NCBI RefSeq assembly: GCF_900155475.1
Contig: NZ_FXAM01000001.1
Span: forward strand, 2,924,881 to 2,988,880
Direction of reading: 5' to 3'
Length of the DNA stretch: 64,000 nt
Source of the DNA: Methylomagnum ishizawai
GTDB lineage: Bacteria > Pseudomonadota > Gammaproteobacteria > Methylococcales > Methylococcaceae
This document shows positions 35,472-46,189 of the stretch, one piece after another. The notes beneath the pieces were generated by a model that worked only from the letters and a program-made list of their open reading frames with translations, searched no databases and was not told the origin of the DNA. Every line of letters starts with the position of its first letter. Position 1 is the stretch's first letter. The translations under genes were made by a program, and so were the position numbers.

Positions 35472-36260
35472 ATGACCACCCCCTCCCTCTGGATCGCCAA
35501 AACCGGCCTCGACGCCCAGCAAACCCAAATGGCGGTGATCTCCAACAACCTCGCCAACAGCAACACCTACGGGTTCAAGAAGGAGCGGGCCTTGTTCGAG
35601 GACTTGCTATACCAGAACGTCCGTCAGGTCGGCGCCCAATCCACCCAGAACACCACCCTGCCCTCCGGCCTGCAACTCGGCACCGGCGTCCGCACCGTCG
35701 CCACCGAGAAAATCCACACCCAGGGCAATATCGTCCAGACCCAGAATTCCCTCGACATGGCGATCAATGGCCGGGGTTATTTCCAAATCCTGATGCCCGA
35801 CGGCAGCTTGTCCTATAGCCGCGACGGCAGCTTCAAGCTGGATTCCAACGGCCAGATCGTCACCAACGGCGGCTACGCCCTGGAACCCGCCATGACCGTA
35901 CCGCAAGGGGCGCAAAGCATCACCGTCGGCACCGATGGCACGGTGTCGGTCCTCTCGCCCGGCAATACCGCGCCCACCGTGATCGGCAATCTCCAAATCG
36001 CCGATTTCGTGAATCCCACCGGACTCCAGCCGGTTGGCGAAAACCTGTTCAAGGAATCCCTGGCCAGCGGTGCCCCCATCGTCGCCACCCCCGGCCAGGA
36101 CGGCGCGGGCACCATCCAACAAGGAGCGCTGGAAACCTCCAACGTCAACGTGGTGGAAGAGCTGGTCAACATGATCGAGACCCAACGGGCCTACGAGATG
36201 AACTCCAAGGCCATCTCCACCACCGACCAGATGTTGAGCTTCGCCTCCAACAACATGTGA
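35472..36260 (+). CDS. flgG: Flagellar distal rod protein FlgG
   Basis: 262 residues, matching the typical 260-262. [20 protein letters not shown] with [20 protein letters not shown] is diagnostic. The C-terminus [20 protein letters not shown] and [12 protein letters not shown] is almost invariant in FlgG. It makes the drive-shaft rod that passes through the P and L rings. Confidence 0.97.
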   Translation: MTTPSLWIAKTGLDAQQTQMAVISNNLANSNTYGFKKERALFEDLLYQNVRQVGAQSTQNTTLPSGLQLGTGVRTVATEKIHTQGNIVQTQNSLDMAINGRGYFQILMPDGSLSYSRDGSFKLDSNGQIVTNGGYALEPAMTVPQGAQSITVGTDGTVSVLSPGNTAPTVIGNLQIADFVNPTGLQPVGENLFKESLASGAPIVATPGQDGAGTIQQGALETSNVNVVEELVNMIETQRAYEMNSKAISTTDQMLSFASNNM

Positions 36261-36271
36261 GGACCGCCGCC

Positions 36272-36964
36272 ATGACCGCCTTCCGCGCTTCCGCCCACGC
36301 CGCCCTGTGCGCGTGCTTGCTGCTGACCGGCTGCGCCGACCTGCTGCATCCGCCACCCAAGCGCGACCCCAACTACGCCCCCACCCGCGCCGAGGATTCG
36401 ACGCCGCCCTTGACCAATATGGGCGCGATCTTCCAGCCCGGCTACGAAATCCGCTTGTTCGAGGACGCCAAGGCCCGCCGGATCGGCGACACCCTGACCA
36501 TCCTGCTGAGCGAGCAGACCAAGGCCCAGAAGAGCGCCAACAGCAGCGCCAGCCGCGAAGGCACCACCACCGTGGACGCCCCGGTGATCCTGGGCCAGCA
36601 AGCCGCGCAAATCCTCGGCCACAGCCTGGAAAGCAGCCTGAAGGCCAGCAACGATTTCACCGGCAAGGGCACCAGCAACCAAAACAACGCCCTGACCGGC
36701 AGCATCACCGTGACCGTGGTCGAGGTCTTGCCCAACGGCAACCTCCGCATCCAGGGCGAAAAGCGCTTAGGGCTCAACCAGGGCAACGAATACATCAAGC
36801 TGTCCGGCATCGTGCGCCCCCTCGACATCGACCCCGCCAACACCGTGGATTCCAGCAAGGTGGCCGACGCCACCATGGTCTACAACGGCGAGGGCCAGAT
36901 CGACGACGCCAACCGCATGGGCTGGCTGCAACGCTTCTTCACCAGCGTCATCTTCCCCTATTGA
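36272..36964 (+). CDS. flgH: Flagellar L-ring lipoprotein FlgH
   Basis: 230 residues with a lipoprotein signal ending LLLTGCADL (lipobox L-T-G-C). FlgH motifs include [19 protein letters not shown]-type sequence, [20 protein letters not shown] and [20 protein letters not shown], and the end [19 protein letters not shown]. It forms the outer-membrane bushing. The ATG at 36272 is preferred to a GTG 5 codons upstream that overlaps the flgG stop. Confidence 0.96.
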   Translation: MTAFRASAHAALCACLLLTGCADLLHPPPKRDPNYAPTRAEDSTPPLTNMGAIFQPGYEIRLFEDAKARRIGDTLTILLSEQTKAQKSANSSASREGTTTVDAPVILGQQAAQILGHSLESSLKASNDFTGKGTSNQNNALTGSITVTVVEVLPNGNLRIQGEKRLGLNQGNEYIKLSGIVRPLDIDPANTVDSSKVADATMVYNGEGQIDDANRMGWLQRFFTSVIFPY

Positions 36965-36978
36965 TCCAGGAACCGGCC

Positions 36979-38103
36979 ATGAATACCCATACATTGTTTC
37001 AGACCACGGCCCGCGCCTTGCTCGCGGCCTTGATGCTCTGGGGTTTTGCCGCCAGCGCCCAGGCCGAACGGGTCAAGGACATCGCCGGCGTGGCCGGGGT
37101 CCGCAGCAACCAATTGATCGGCTATGGCCTCGTGGTCGGGCTCACCGGCACCGGCGACAAGAACCCCAACCGCTTCACCAGCCAGACCCTCCGCGACATG
37201 CTGCTGCAAATGAACATACAACTGCCCGCCGGATTGGACCTCAAATCCCGCAACGTGGCGGCGGTGTCGGTACAGGCCGAACTGCCGCCTTTCTCCAAAT
37301 CGGGCCAGACCATCGATGTCACCGTGGCGTCCTTGGGCGATTCCAAGAGCCTCCGGGGCGGCAGCCTGCTGATGACCCCGCTCAAAGGCGCGGACGGCCA
37401 AATCTACGCCATCGCCCAGGGCAACCTGGTGGTGGGCGGACTCGCCGCCCAAGGCTTGGACGGCTCCAAGATCACCGTGAACGTGCCCAGCGCGGGCCGC
37501 ATCCCCAACGGGGCCACGGTCGAGCGCGAGGTGCCGACCGGCTTCGCCCAGGGCGGGCATATCCTGCTGAACCTGCACAATCCCGATTTCACCACCGCCA
37601 ACCGGCTGGCCGAGGAAATCAACCGCACCTATGGCGGCGAAGTGGCCCGCCCCATCGACGCCGCCACGGTCCAGGTCCAAGCCCCCCGCGATCCCTCGCA
37701 GCGGGTGTCGTTCACCTCCATGGTCGAGAACCTGGAAATCTCCCCCGGCGAAACCCCGGCCAAGATCATCGTCAACTCGCGCACCGGCACCGTGGTCATC
37801 AGCAGCCATGTCAGGGTCCAGCCCGCCGCCGTCACCCATGGCAACCTGTCGGTGACGATCAGCGAAAAGCCGGTGGTGAGCCAGCCCGGCCCCTTCTCCA
37901 ACGGCCAGACGGCGGTGGTGCCGCGTTCCGATATTTCGGTGAAGGAGGACGCCAACCGCATGTTCGTGTTCAAGCCGGGCGTCTCGCTGGACGAGATCGT
38001 CAAGGCGGTCAACAACGTGGGCGCGGCCCCCAGCGATCTGGTCGCCATCCTCGAAGCCCTCAAGAGCGCCGGGGCGCTTAGGGCCGAACTCATCGTCATC
38101 TAA
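36979..38103 (+). CDS. flgI: Flagellar P-ring protein FlgI
   Basis: 374 residues with a cleavable signal peptide ([19 protein letters not shown]). The mature N-terminus [20 protein letters not shown] and [10 protein letters not shown] is the family signature, and the end [18 protein letters not shown] is typical. It forms the periplasmic ring around the rod. The start at 36979 follows an AGGAA Shine-Dalgarno; a long in-frame upstream extension is only a shadow of flgH. Confidence 0.97.
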   Translation: MNTHTLFQTTARALLAALMLWGFAASAQAERVKDIAGVAGVRSNQLIGYGLVVGLTGTGDKNPNRFTSQTLRDMLLQMNIQLPAGLDLKSRNVAAVSVQAELPPFSKSGQTIDVTVASLGDSKSLRGGSLLMTPLKGADGQIYAIAQGNLVVGGLAAQGLDGSKITVNVPSAGRIPNGATVEREVPTGFAQGGHILLNLHNPDFTTANRLAEEINRTYGGEVARPIDAATVQVQAPRDPSQRVSFTSMVENLEISPGETPAKIIVNSRTGTVVISSHVRVQPAAVTHGNLSVTISEKPVVSQPGPFSNGQTAVVPRSDISVKEDANRMFVFKPGVSLDEIVKAVNNVGAAPSDLVAILEALKSAGALRAELIVI

Positions 38104-38115
38104 GGGGATGCGGCC

Positions 38116-39027
38116 ATGATCAAATCCAGCGGCTTGGCCGATGTCTACACCGATTTCAAAGGCACGGCGGCGCTCCGCACCCAGGCCAAACAAGACCCCA
38201 AGGCAGCGCTGAAGGAAACCGCCCAGCAATTCGAGTCGCTGTTCGTGCAGATGGCGCTGAAAAGCATGCGGCAGGCCACGCTGAAATCCGGCCTGACCGA
38301 CAGCCCGCAATCCGAGACCTTCCAGGAAATGCACGACCAACAACTGGCCGTGGAATTGGGCAAGCATTCCAAGCTGGGCATCGCCAACATGCTGGAACGC
38401 CAACTCGGCGGCGGCGCGGCCCCCTCCAGTGGATTGAACGGCAAGAGCCTGGACGATTACCGGCAAACGCCCTACTACCGCCCGCGCGGCATGGCGGCGG
38501 GCGTCCAGCACACCGGCACCCGCGCCCCGGTGGACATGCCGACCGCGAATCCAGGCTCCGGCGAATTCGACCACCGCGATCAATTCGTGGCGGCGGTCTG
38601 GCCCCATGCCCAAAAGGCGGCGGCGGAAATCGGCGTCGATCCCAAGCTCCTGGTGGCCCAGGCCGCGCTGGAAACCGGCTGGGGCAAATCCCGCAACGGC
38701 AACAACCTGTTCGGCATCAAGGCCGACCGCCATTGGCAAGGCGCGAAACTGACGGCAGGCACCACCGAATTCGTCGGCGGCGCCCAGGTGCGGGAGCAAG
38801 CCGCGTTCCGGGCCTATGGCAGCCCCGCCGACAGCTTCCGGGACTACGTCGGTTTCCTCAAGAGCAACCCGCGCTACCAGGCAGCTTTGCAACACGCCGA
38901 GAACCCGCGCCAATTCATCGCCGGGCTACAGAAGGCGGGCTATGCCACCGACCCGGCCTATGCGCGGAAAGTGATGGCGATCTACCAGGATGGCAACGCC
39001 TTCGATCAAGTGCCGGAGATTTTTTGA
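38116..39027 (+). CDS. flgJ: FlgJ, rod-cap and peptidoglycan hydrolase
   Basis: 303 residues with two domains. Residues 1-100 are the rod-binding part (QFESLFVQMALKSMRQATLK). Residues about 155-300 are a glucosaminidase domain with the catalytic Glu in LLVAQAALETGWGKSRNGNN and FGIKADRHWQGAKL. It opens the murein layer for rod growth. Bifunctional FlgJ is typical of beta- and gammaproteobacteria. It ends the flgB operon. Confidence 0.95.
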   Translation: MIKSSGLADVYTDFKGTAALRTQAKQDPKAALKETAQQFESLFVQMALKSMRQATLKSGLTDSPQSETFQEMHDQQLAVELGKHSKLGIANMLERQLGGGAAPSSGLNGKSLDDYRQTPYYRPRGMAAGVQHTGTRAPVDMPTANPGSGEFDHRDQFVAAVWPHAQKAAAEIGVDPKLLVAQAALETGWGKSRNGNNLFGIKADRHWQGAKLTAGTTEFVGGAQVREQAAFRAYGSPADSFRDYVGFLKSNPRYQAALQHAENPRQFIAGLQKAGYATDPAYARKVMAIYQDGNAFDQVPEIF

Positions 39028-39100
39028 AAACGGACTGGAGCGCGAACTTCAGTTTGCATGGCGCAAACCCCAGCCTGCGCCCCAAGGAAGGGCGGCAATC

Positions 39101-39127
39101 TCAGGAAAGGCGCGAGGATGCCGATAG
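39101..39127 (+). promoter_or_regulatory. Possible FliA promoter for flgKL
   Basis: GCCGATAG matches 7 of 8 bases of the FliA -10 box. The -35 position, 11 bases upstream, reads TCAGGAAA and matches only 3 of 8. It lies 61 bases before the flgK ATG, in the one sizeable gap of the operon (160 bases), where a FliA promoter is commonly found in relatives. Confidence 0.4.
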
Positions 39128-39148
39128 ATTTGGATGGGATAATGGCTT

Positions 39149-39171
39149 GCCACGGGCGCAAACCCCGTGGC
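39149..39171 (+). promoter_or_regulatory. 5'-leader hairpin in front of flgK
   Basis: GCCACGGG and CCCGTGGC pair perfectly around a 7-base loop, ending 5 bases before the AAGGTGG Shine-Dalgarno of flgK. The CTTG before the stem can also pair with CAAG overlapping the Shine-Dalgarno. It could modulate flgK translation, or terminate the flgB-J transcript; no T-run follows. Confidence 0.45.
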
Positions 39172-39187
39172 CCCCAAGGTGGAACCC

Positions 39188-40888
39188 ATGGCGGACGGAC
39201 TTCTAGGCATCGCGGCATCGGGGCTATTAGCGGCGCAACGCGCCCTCGCCACCACCGGCAACAACATCAGCAACGCCAACACCGACGGCTATAACCGCCA
39301 GCGGGTCGAAACCAGCGAGCGCGATTCGACCTATACCGCCGGAGGCTATCTCGGCAACGGCGTCAATATCGACACCGTCGCCCGCCTCTACGACAACTTC
39401 CTCAACACCCAGGTCCGCACCAGCCAATCCGCCAGCGGCGGTGCCACGGCCTACAACCAGCTGACTTCCCAGATCAACAGCTTCATCGGCGACCGCAGCG
39501 CCAGCCTGTCCGCTCCGCTGCAATCCTTCTTCAACGCCGCCCAGGACGTGGCGAACGATCCCAGCGCCATCGCCGCCCGCCAAGTCCTCCTGACCCAGGG
39601 CGACAGCGTGGCCCAGCGCTTCAACGTCCTCGACACCCAGTTCAACACCCTGCGCGCCCAGGTCCAGCAAACCCTGAGTTCCGACGTGGACCAGATCAAT
39701 ACCTGGGCCGAGACCATCGCCCAGCTCAACACCCAGATCGTGTCCCAATCCGCCAGCGGCACCGGCCAGCCGCCCAACGACCTGCTCGACCAGCGCAACC
39801 TGTTGTTGGAAAAGCTGTCGGGCAAGGTCGATACCAGCGTCATGACCGAGGCCGACGGGGCCATCGACGTGTTCATCGGCAACGGCCAGAGCCTCATCAT
39901 GGGCTCGGCCTATAACCGCCTGCAAACCCAGCCCTCGGCCTACGACGCCCGTGCCGACGACATCGTCCTTTCCAGCGGCGGCGACCAAGGCGCCATCGTC
40001 GTCACCCACGCCCTGACCGGCGGCGAAATGGGGGGACTGCTGAAATTCAGCCACGACGTGCTGGACCCCGCCCAGAACAGCCTGGGCCGCATCGCCGCCG
40101 GTTTCGCCCTGGCGGTCAACGCCCAGCACCGCCAGGGCAGCGACCTCAAGGGCAATGCCGGGCAGGATTTCTTCACCGACCCCACCACGCCCACCGATGG
40201 CTGGTTCGCCAAGCAAACCAACGGCGGCGACGCCCAACTGCGCGTGGCTTTCGACAATACCCCGGCCACCGCCACCACCCCGGCCAACACCCCCGCCCAG
40301 CTCACCGCCAGCGATTACCGCCTGGACTACGACAGCGGCGGCAACGCCGTCCTGACCCGGCTCAGCGACAACACCAAGTTCACCGACAACCCGGCGGGTT
40401 CGGGCGGGTTCCAGGTCGATGGGCTCAAGATCGGCATCGCCAGCGGCACGGCCAAAGCGGGCGATAGCTTCCTGATCCAGCCGTTCCGCACCCCGGCGGG
40501 CACCATCCAAGCGGCCCTGGACGATCCCAACCAAGTCGCCGCCGCCGGTTCGCCCTCGACCGGACCCGGCGACAACGTCAACGCCAGCGCCCTCGTCAAC
40601 CTGCAACAAACCAAGGGGATGCTGGAAGGCAAAGCCAGCTTCCAAGGCGCCTATAACCAATTGATCGGCGAGGTCGGGGTCAAGGCCAATGCCGCCACCC
40701 TGGACAACACGGCCCAGAAGAACCTGCTCGACCAAGTCACCCAGTCCCGCGAATCGGTGTCGGGCGTGAACCTGGACGAGGAAGCGGCCAATCTGGTCAA
40801 ATTCCAGCAAGCCTATCAGGCTTCGGCGCAATTGATCCCGGCGCTGAACAACACTTTCGACGCGCTGATGGCGGCGGTCAGGAGCTAG
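39188..40888 (+). CDS. flgK: Hook-filament junction protein FlgK (HAP1)
   Basis: 566 residues. N-terminus ADGLLGIAASGLLAAQRALA with TTGNNISNANTDGYNRQRVE; C-terminus ESVSGVNLDEEAANLVKFQQ, then AYQASAQLIPALNNTFDALM. These coiled-coil ends are the FlgK hallmark. The ATG at 39188 is supported by AAGGTGG; an in-frame ATG 7 codons upstream has none. flgL follows after 4 bases. Confidence 0.96.
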   Translation: MADGLLGIAASGLLAAQRALATTGNNISNANTDGYNRQRVETSERDSTYTAGGYLGNGVNIDTVARLYDNFLNTQVRTSQSASGGATAYNQLTSQINSFIGDRSASLSAPLQSFFNAAQDVANDPSAIAARQVLLTQGDSVAQRFNVLDTQFNTLRAQVQQTLSSDVDQINTWAETIAQLNTQIVSQSASGTGQPPNDLLDQRNLLLEKLSGKVDTSVMTEADGAIDVFIGNGQSLIMGSAYNRLQTQPSAYDARADDIVLSSGGDQGAIVVTHALTGGEMGGLLKFSHDVLDPAQNSLGRIAAGFALAVNAQHRQGSDLKGNAGQDFFTDPTTPTDGWFAKQTNGGDAQLRVAFDNTPATATTPANTPAQLTASDYRLDYDSGGNAVLTRLSDNTKFTDNPAGSGGFQVDGLKIGIASGTAKAGDSFLIQPFRTPAGTIQAALDDPNQVAAAGSPSTGPGDNVNASALVNLQQTKGMLEGKASFQGAYNQLIGEVGVKANAATLDNTAQKNLLDQVTQSRESVSGVNLDEEAANLVKFQQAYQASAQLIPALNNTFDALMAAVRS

Positions 40889-40892
40889 GGCC

Positions 40893-42188
40893 ATGCGGAT
40901 ATCGAGCGGTTGGATACAACAACTGGGCGTCAATTCGATGCTGAACCAGCAATCCCTGGTGTCCCAGACCCAGATGCAGCTATCCACCGGCCTGCGGGTG
41001 TTGACCCCGGCGGACGATCCGGGCGGGGCGGTCGGCGCCCAGATCATGACGGAATCGCTCAAGACCACCCAGCAATACCAAACCAACCTGACCACGGCGC
41101 AAGGCCGCTTGCAACTCGAAGACTCCGCCCTGGATTCGGTGGATACCCTGTTGCAGCGGATCAAGGAAGTGGCGGTGCGCGGACTCAACGACACCCTCAC
41201 CGCCAGCGACCGCCAAGCCCTGGGCGATCAAACCCAGCAATACCTCGACGAAATCACCGGGCTCGCCAACACCAAGAACGCCAACGGCGAATACATCTTC
41301 GGCGGCTACCGCACCGATACCCCGCCCTATGTGTTCGACGACCAGCGGACGCCGCCCAGTTATGTCTATCAAGGCGGTCAACAGCAGCGCTCGCTGCGGA
41401 TCGGCGATCTGCGCAACATCGAGGATGGCGATACCGGATTCCGGGTATTCGAGGACGTGCCCTCGACGGCGGGCAAGCTCGGCATCGCCAATGTCGATGG
41501 CAAGCAAAGCCTCCTCAACACGGTCTACACCCTGGCCCAGGCGCTCAAAGGGGATTTGACCGGCACCCATGGCACGCTCACCGGCACGGCGAACCTCGCG
41601 GGCGGGAAGGATTATTCGGCGGGACCGGCAAGCTTCGATCTGGCGGTGGACGGCGGCACGGCGGAAACGATCACCATTCCGGCCCAGAACTACCCCTCGG
41701 CCCAAGCCTTGGCCGATGCCATCAACACCCAAATCAGCGCGGGACCGCTCCGGGACAAAGTGGCGGCGCAAGTCAGCAACGGGGCGATCCAATTCGCATC
41801 GGTCCAGATCGGTCCCAACGCCAGCGTCACCGTCAGCCAGGGCACGCCCGGCTTCCTGGCCGACGCCGGGCTAGCCGATCCCTCGACCGGCACCGGATCG
41901 ACCACCGAATTCCACGCCACCGCCAGCGCGGCGCTGGCCGATATCGACACCGGCCTGGAGCGGGTCTTGGATATCCGCGCCAGCGTGGGCGCCCGCCTGA
42001 ACGCCTTGGACGAGCAAGACTCCCTGCAAAGCAAGTTCATCATCGACACCCAGGCCAACCTGTCCAAGGTGCAAGACCTCGACTACGCCGAGGCCATCAG
42101 CCGGTTCAGCCAACAGCAAACGGTGCTGCAAGCCTCGATGACAGCGTTCTCGCAGGTGCAGAAGCTGTCCTTGTTCAATTATCTGTGA
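40893..42188 (+). CDS. flgL: Hook-filament junction protein FlgL (HAP3)
   Basis: 431 residues, a flagellin homologue. N-terminus MRISSGWIQQLGVNSMLNQQ and STGLRVLTPADDPGGAVGAQ; C-terminus DLDYAEAISRFSQQQTVLQA, then FSQVQKLSLFNYL. It is longer than the E. coli protein (317 aa), with an insert near residues 200-330. It joins FlgK to the first flagellin ring, and is the last gene of the cluster. Confidence 0.95.
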   Translation: MRISSGWIQQLGVNSMLNQQSLVSQTQMQLSTGLRVLTPADDPGGAVGAQIMTESLKTTQQYQTNLTTAQGRLQLEDSALDSVDTLLQRIKEVAVRGLNDTLTASDRQALGDQTQQYLDEITGLANTKNANGEYIFGGYRTDTPPYVFDDQRTPPSYVYQGGQQQRSLRIGDLRNIEDGDTGFRVFEDVPSTAGKLGIANVDGKQSLLNTVYTLAQALKGDLTGTHGTLTGTANLAGGKDYSAGPASFDLAVDGGTAETITIPAQNYPSAQALADAINTQISAGPLRDKVAAQVSNGAIQFASVQIGPNASVTVSQGTPGFLADAGLADPSTGTGSTTEFHATASAALADIDTGLERVLDIRASVGARLNALDEQDSLQSKFIIDTQANLSKVQDLDYAEAISRFSQQQTVLQASMTAFSQVQKLSLFNYL

Positions 42189-42202
42189 TCCCGCCAAGCC
42201 AT

Positions 42203-42236
42203 AAAAAAACTGCCGCCGGAGAAAATGCGGTTTTTT
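42203..42236. terminator. Bidirectional terminator between flgL and prfC
   Basis: A run of A, then CTGCCGC...GCGG, then six T. The short CCGC/GCGG stem flanked by A and T tracts can end transcripts from both sides, and the two genes converge here with only 58 bases between them. Confidence 0.6.
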
Positions 42237-42246
42237 CTGCCCAAAG

Positions 42247-43827
42247 TTATAGCTCCCGCGTCGCGCTGAATTTCACCTCCGGCCAACGCTCCTGCGCCAA
42301 GGCCAGATTCACCCGGCTGCTGGCGAGATAGACCAGATAGCCGCTGCCGTCCTCCGCCAGATTGTCGAACAACTTGCGCTTGAATTCCTCCAGCTTTTTG
42401 GGATCGTCGCAAGTCACCCACCGCGCCGTGGTCACCGACACATTGTCGTAGACGCATTCGACGTTGTACTCGGATTTCAGGCGGAACGCGGTCACGTCGA
42501 ACTGCAACACCCCCACCGCGCCCAGGATCAAATCATTGTTCTTCAAAGGCTTGAACAACTGGGTCGCGCCCTCCTCGGTCAATTGCTGCAAACCCTTTTG
42601 CAGCGCCTTGGCCCGGAGCGGGTCTTTCAGCACCACGCGGCGGAACAATTCCGGGGCGAAATACGGCACGCCCTCGTATTTCAGGGTTTCGCCCTGGCTG
42701 AAGGTGTCGCCGACCTGGATGGTGCCGTGATTGTGCAGACCGATGATATCGCCCGCGTAAGCATCCTCGACATTCACCCGGCTATCGGCCTGGAAAGTGA
42801 TGGCGTTGGCGATCTGCACCGCTTTGCCGATGCGGACATGGTGCATCTTCATGCCCTTAGTGTATTTCCCCGAGCAGATGCGCAGGAAGGCGATGCGGTC
42901 GCGATGGGCCGGGTCCATGTTCGCCTGGATTTTGAAGACGAAGCCGCTGAATTTTTCCTCCTCGGCTTCGACCGTGCGCTCCCGCGCCTGCCGCGATTGC
43001 GGCCCCGGCGCGAAATCGGCGAAGGCGTCCAACAGGTCCAGCACGCCGAAATTATTGATGGCCGAGCCGAAGAACACCGGCGTCTGCTTGCCCGCCAGAT
43101 AGGCGGCATGGTCGAAGGTGTGGCTCGCGCCCTGCACCAGTTCGATTTCGGTGCGGAGTTCGTCGGCCTGATCGCCCAGCACCTCGTCCAAACGGGGATT
43201 ATCCAAACCCTGGATTTTCTCGCCCTCGACGATGCGGTCGCCATGCGAGGGGCTGAACAGATGCACGGCGTCCTCGGCCAGGTTGTAGACACCCTTGAAA
43301 CGCTTGCCCATGCCGATGGGCCAAGTGATGGGCGCGCACTGGATTTTGAGGACCGATTCGACCTCGTCCAGCAGTTCGATGGGCTCGCGGCCTTCGCGGT
43401 CCAGCTTGTTGATAAAGGTGAGGATGGGCGTGTCGCGCAAGCGGCAGACTTCCATCAGCTTGATGGTGCGGTCCTCGACGCCCTTGGCGCTGTCGATCAC
43501 CATCAGGGCCGAATCCACGGCGGTCAGGGTGCGGTAGGTGTCTTCCGAGAAATCTTCGTGGCCGGGGGTGTCGAGCAGGTTGAAGATGCGGTCCTTATGC
43601 TCGAACTGCATGACGGACGTGGTCACGGAGATTCCGCGCTGTTTTTCCATCTCCATCCAGTCGGAAGTCGCGTGGCGGGCGGCTTTGCGGCCCTTGACCG
43701 AACCCGCGAGTTGGATCGCGCCGCCGAACAGCAGCAGTTTTTCAGTGAGGGTGGTTTTACCGGCGTCGGGGTGGGAAATGATGGCGAAGGTGCGCCGCCG
43801 TTGGAGTTCCTGGAGGGTTTCGGACAT
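42247..43827 (-). CDS. prfC: Peptide chain release factor 3
   Basis: 526-residue GTPase that recycles RF1 and RF2. G1 is [18 protein letters not shown]2 lies in [10 protein letters not shown]3 is [16 protein letters not shown] and G4 is [13 protein letters not shown]3-specific segments include [20 protein letters not shown]. Length matches E. coli RF3 (529). Confidence 0.97.
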   Translation of the reverse strand: MSETLQELQRRRTFAIISHPDAGKTTLTEKLLLFGGAIQLAGSVKGRKAARHATSDWMEMEKQRGISVTTSVMQFEHKDRIFNLLDTPGHEDFSEDTYRTLTAVDSALMVIDSAKGVEDRTIKLMEVCRLRDTPILTFINKLDREGREPIELLDEVESVLKIQCAPITWPIGMGKRFKGVYNLAEDAVHLFSPSHGDRIVEGEKIQGLDNPRLDEVLGDQADELRTEIELVQGASHTFDHAAYLAGKQTPVFFGSAINNFGVLDLLDAFADFAPGPQSRQARERTVEAEEEKFSGFVFKIQANMDPAHRDRIAFLRICSGKYTKGMKMHHVRIGKAVQIANAITFQADSRVNVEDAYAGDIIGLHNHGTIQVGDTFSQGETLKYEGVPYFAPELFRRVVLKDPLRAKALQKGLQQLTEEGATQLFKPLKNNDLILGAVGVLQFDVTAFRLKSEYNVECVYDNVSVTTARWVTCDDPKKLEEFKRKLFDNLAEDGSGYLVYLASSRVNLALAQERWPEVKFSATREL

Positions 43828-43920
43828 GGGGCTTGGGGGTGGGGAAAAGGCGGCATTATAGCCGGATCGGCGCGGGGGGCGGGTCGTTACGCCACGGCTC
43901 CACGCCGATCCGGCGGAATA

Positions 43921-46014
43921 TCAATCCCGCACCCAATCCTCCACCAAGCGGCTCGGAATATGCGCCGACTCGCTGGACGGCGGATGCGGCTTCTTCACGA
44001 CGATGGCCCAGCACACCCGCAAGGTATCGCCCGCCAAGGTCCACGACACCAGCAAGAACAGCGCCGTCAGCCCGGCATCCAGATAATCGTTAAAGATCAA
44101 CTGCGGAGCCTTGGCGGCTTGTTCGGCGGGCAAGGCACCCGCCGCCAGTTTGTCGGCCATATCCCGCGCATGGGCCAGGAAGCCGATGCGCAATTCCGGG
44201 CTGAACAGCTTTTCCAGCGCCGCCGTGGTGGTCACGATCAACAGCCAGGACAACGGCACCGCCGTCACCCAGGCATAGCGCAGCTTGCCGCTCTTGACGA
44301 TGATGGTGGTGGCGACACACAGCGCGATACCGGCCAACATCTGATTGGCGATGCCGAACAACGGCCACAGGCTGTTGATACCGCCCAAGGGATCAATGAC
44401 GCCGATATACAAGAGATAACCCCAGCCGGACACGACCATGGCCGAGGTCAAAATCACCCCCGGATACCAAGACGTGCGCCCCAGCGCCGGAATCCAATTG
44501 CCCAGGATATCCTGCAACATGAAGCGGGCCACCCGCGTCCCGGCGTCCAGCGTGGTGAGGATGAACAGCGCCTCGAACATAATGGCGAAGTGGTACCACA
44601 GCGACAGCATGCTCTGACCAAAGGCGCTGGCGAACAACGACGCCATCCCCACCGCCAGCGACGGTGCACCGCCAGTGCGGGCGAACAGCGTGGTTTCGCC
44701 CATCTCGCGGGCCAGGAATTGCATCTGCTCCACCGTCACCGGGAAGCCCCAACCGGAAATCTTCGCCACCGCGTCCACGGCTTCCTTGCCCACCACGCCC
44801 GCCGGGCTGTTGATGGCGAAATAAACGCCAGGGTCCAACACGGTCGCCGCCACCATCGCCATGATCGCCACGAAGGATTCCATCATCATCGCGCCATAGC
44901 CGATGAAGCGGGCGTCGGCCTCGTTCGCCAATAGCTTAGGCGTGGTGCCGGAGGAAATCAGCGAATGGAACCCGGAAATCGCCCCGCAGGCGATGGTGAT
45001 AAACACGAACGGAAACAGCTTGCCGCCGAAGATCGGGCCGGTGCCATCGACGAAGCGGGTCAGCGCGGGCATCTTGATTTCCGGGTGCAGGAACAGGATC
45101 GCCACGGCCAGGGCGGCGATGGTGCCGAGCTTCATGAAGGTGGAGAGATAATCGCGCGGGGCCAACAGCAACCACACCGGCAACACCGCCGCCGCGAAAC
45201 CATAGGCGATGACCATGAAGGCCAAAGGCTGCCCATCGTAATCGAAGGCTTGGCGCAGCCCCGGCATTCCATCGACCACCCCGCCACCCCAGACCGACAA
45301 CAACAGCAGCGACACCCCCAACACCGTGGCTTCGATCACCCGCCCCGGCCTGAGTTTGGACATATAGACCCCGATCACCATGGCGATGGGAATGGTCGCG
45401 CCCACGGTGGAGGTGGCCCAGGGGCTGTGCTTCATAGCGTTGACCACCACCAAGCCCAGCACCGCGATCAGGATAATCATGATGCACATCACCCCGAGCA
45501 GGGCCGCGCCGCCGCCGATGGGACCGAGTTCGTCGCGGGCCATCTGCCCCAGCGAACGCCCGTCGCGGCGGATGGAACAAAACAGGATCACGAAATCCTG
45601 CACGCAACCGCCCAGCACCGCCCCGACCAGAATCCACAAAGTGCCGGGCAGATAGCCGAATTGCGCGGCCAGGGTCGGCCCGATCAACGGCCCCGGCCCG
45701 GCGATGGCGGCGAAATGATGGCCGAACACCACCCATTTATTGGTCGGCACGAAGTCGCGACCATCGTCGAAACGTTCGGCGGGCGTGGCGCGGGAGCCAT
45801 CCAGCACCAGCACCTGGGTCGCCACGAAGGCGCTGTAGAAGCGGTAGCCCAGCGCGTACACGCACACCGCCGCCGTCACGAACCAAATGCTGTTGACACT
45901 TTCGCCGCGGTTGAGGGCGATGCCGCCCACCGCCGCCGCGCCGAGCAGCGCCACCGCCAGCCATAGGGCGAGGGAGCGCCAGCGCGGTTTGTCTTGTTGT
46001 TGATCCTGGATCAT
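43921..46014 (-). CDS. cstA: CstA family pyruvate/peptide transporter
   Basis: 697 residues with about 16-18 membrane spans. Signatures are FDDGRDFVPTNKWVVFGHHF and AAIAGPGPLIGPTLAAQFGY near residues 75-115 and HSLISSGTTPKLLANEADAR in the middle. E. coli CstA (701 aa) and BtsT/YjiY import pyruvate or peptides during carbon shortage. The start at 46014 (MIQDQQQ) is chosen over an ATG 12 codons upstream. In a methanotroph its use is not obvious. Confidence 0.92.
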   Translation of the reverse strand: MIQDQQQDKPRWRSLALWLAVALLGAAAVGGIALNRGESVNSIWFVTAAVCVYALGYRFYSAFVATQVLVLDGSRATPAERFDDGRDFVPTNKWVVFGHHFAAIAGPGPLIGPTLAAQFGYLPGTLWILVGAVLGGCVQDFVILFCSIRRDGRSLGQMARDELGPIGGGAALLGVMCIMIILIAVLGLVVVNAMKHSPWATSTVGATIPIAMVIGVYMSKLRPGRVIEATVLGVSLLLLSVWGGGVVDGMPGLRQAFDYDGQPLAFMVIAYGFAAAVLPVWLLLAPRDYLSTFMKLGTIAALAVAILFLHPEIKMPALTRFVDGTGPIFGGKLFPFVFITIACGAISGFHSLISSGTTPKLLANEADARFIGYGAMMMESFVAIMAMVAATVLDPGVYFAINSPAGVVGKEAVDAVAKISGWGFPVTVEQMQFLAREMGETTLFARTGGAPSLAVGMASLFASAFGQSMLSLWYHFAIMFEALFILTTLDAGTRVARFMLQDILGNWIPALGRTSWYPGVILTSAMVVSGWGYLLYIGVIDPLGGINSLWPLFGIANQMLAGIALCVATTIIVKSGKLRYAWVTAVPLSWLLIVTTTAALEKLFSPELRIGFLAHARDMADKLAAGALPAEQAAKAPQLIFNDYLDAGLTALFLLVSWTLAGDTLRVCWAIVVKKPHPPSSESAHIPSRLVEDWVRD

Positions 46015-46189
46015 GGTCGTCGATCTCTGCCGTGTGTCCGAAAGCGGCACAGGATACGGGGAATGGGTGGGGTGGGAAAGCCAGCGCGACCCGGCCTCGA
46101 GCGGCCATCGTTATGATGCCCGGCCTTAACGCGCCGCAAACAACGCCGTCAATTGGCGGACGAACTGTAGCCCGCGCTTAAAACCGACC

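Noticed and set aside
36307-36978. A long in-frame N-terminal extension of flgI across flgH
   Set aside because: The extension is Pro/Arg/Gln-rich shadow of flgH. The FlgI signal peptide and Shine-Dalgarno fix the start at 36979.
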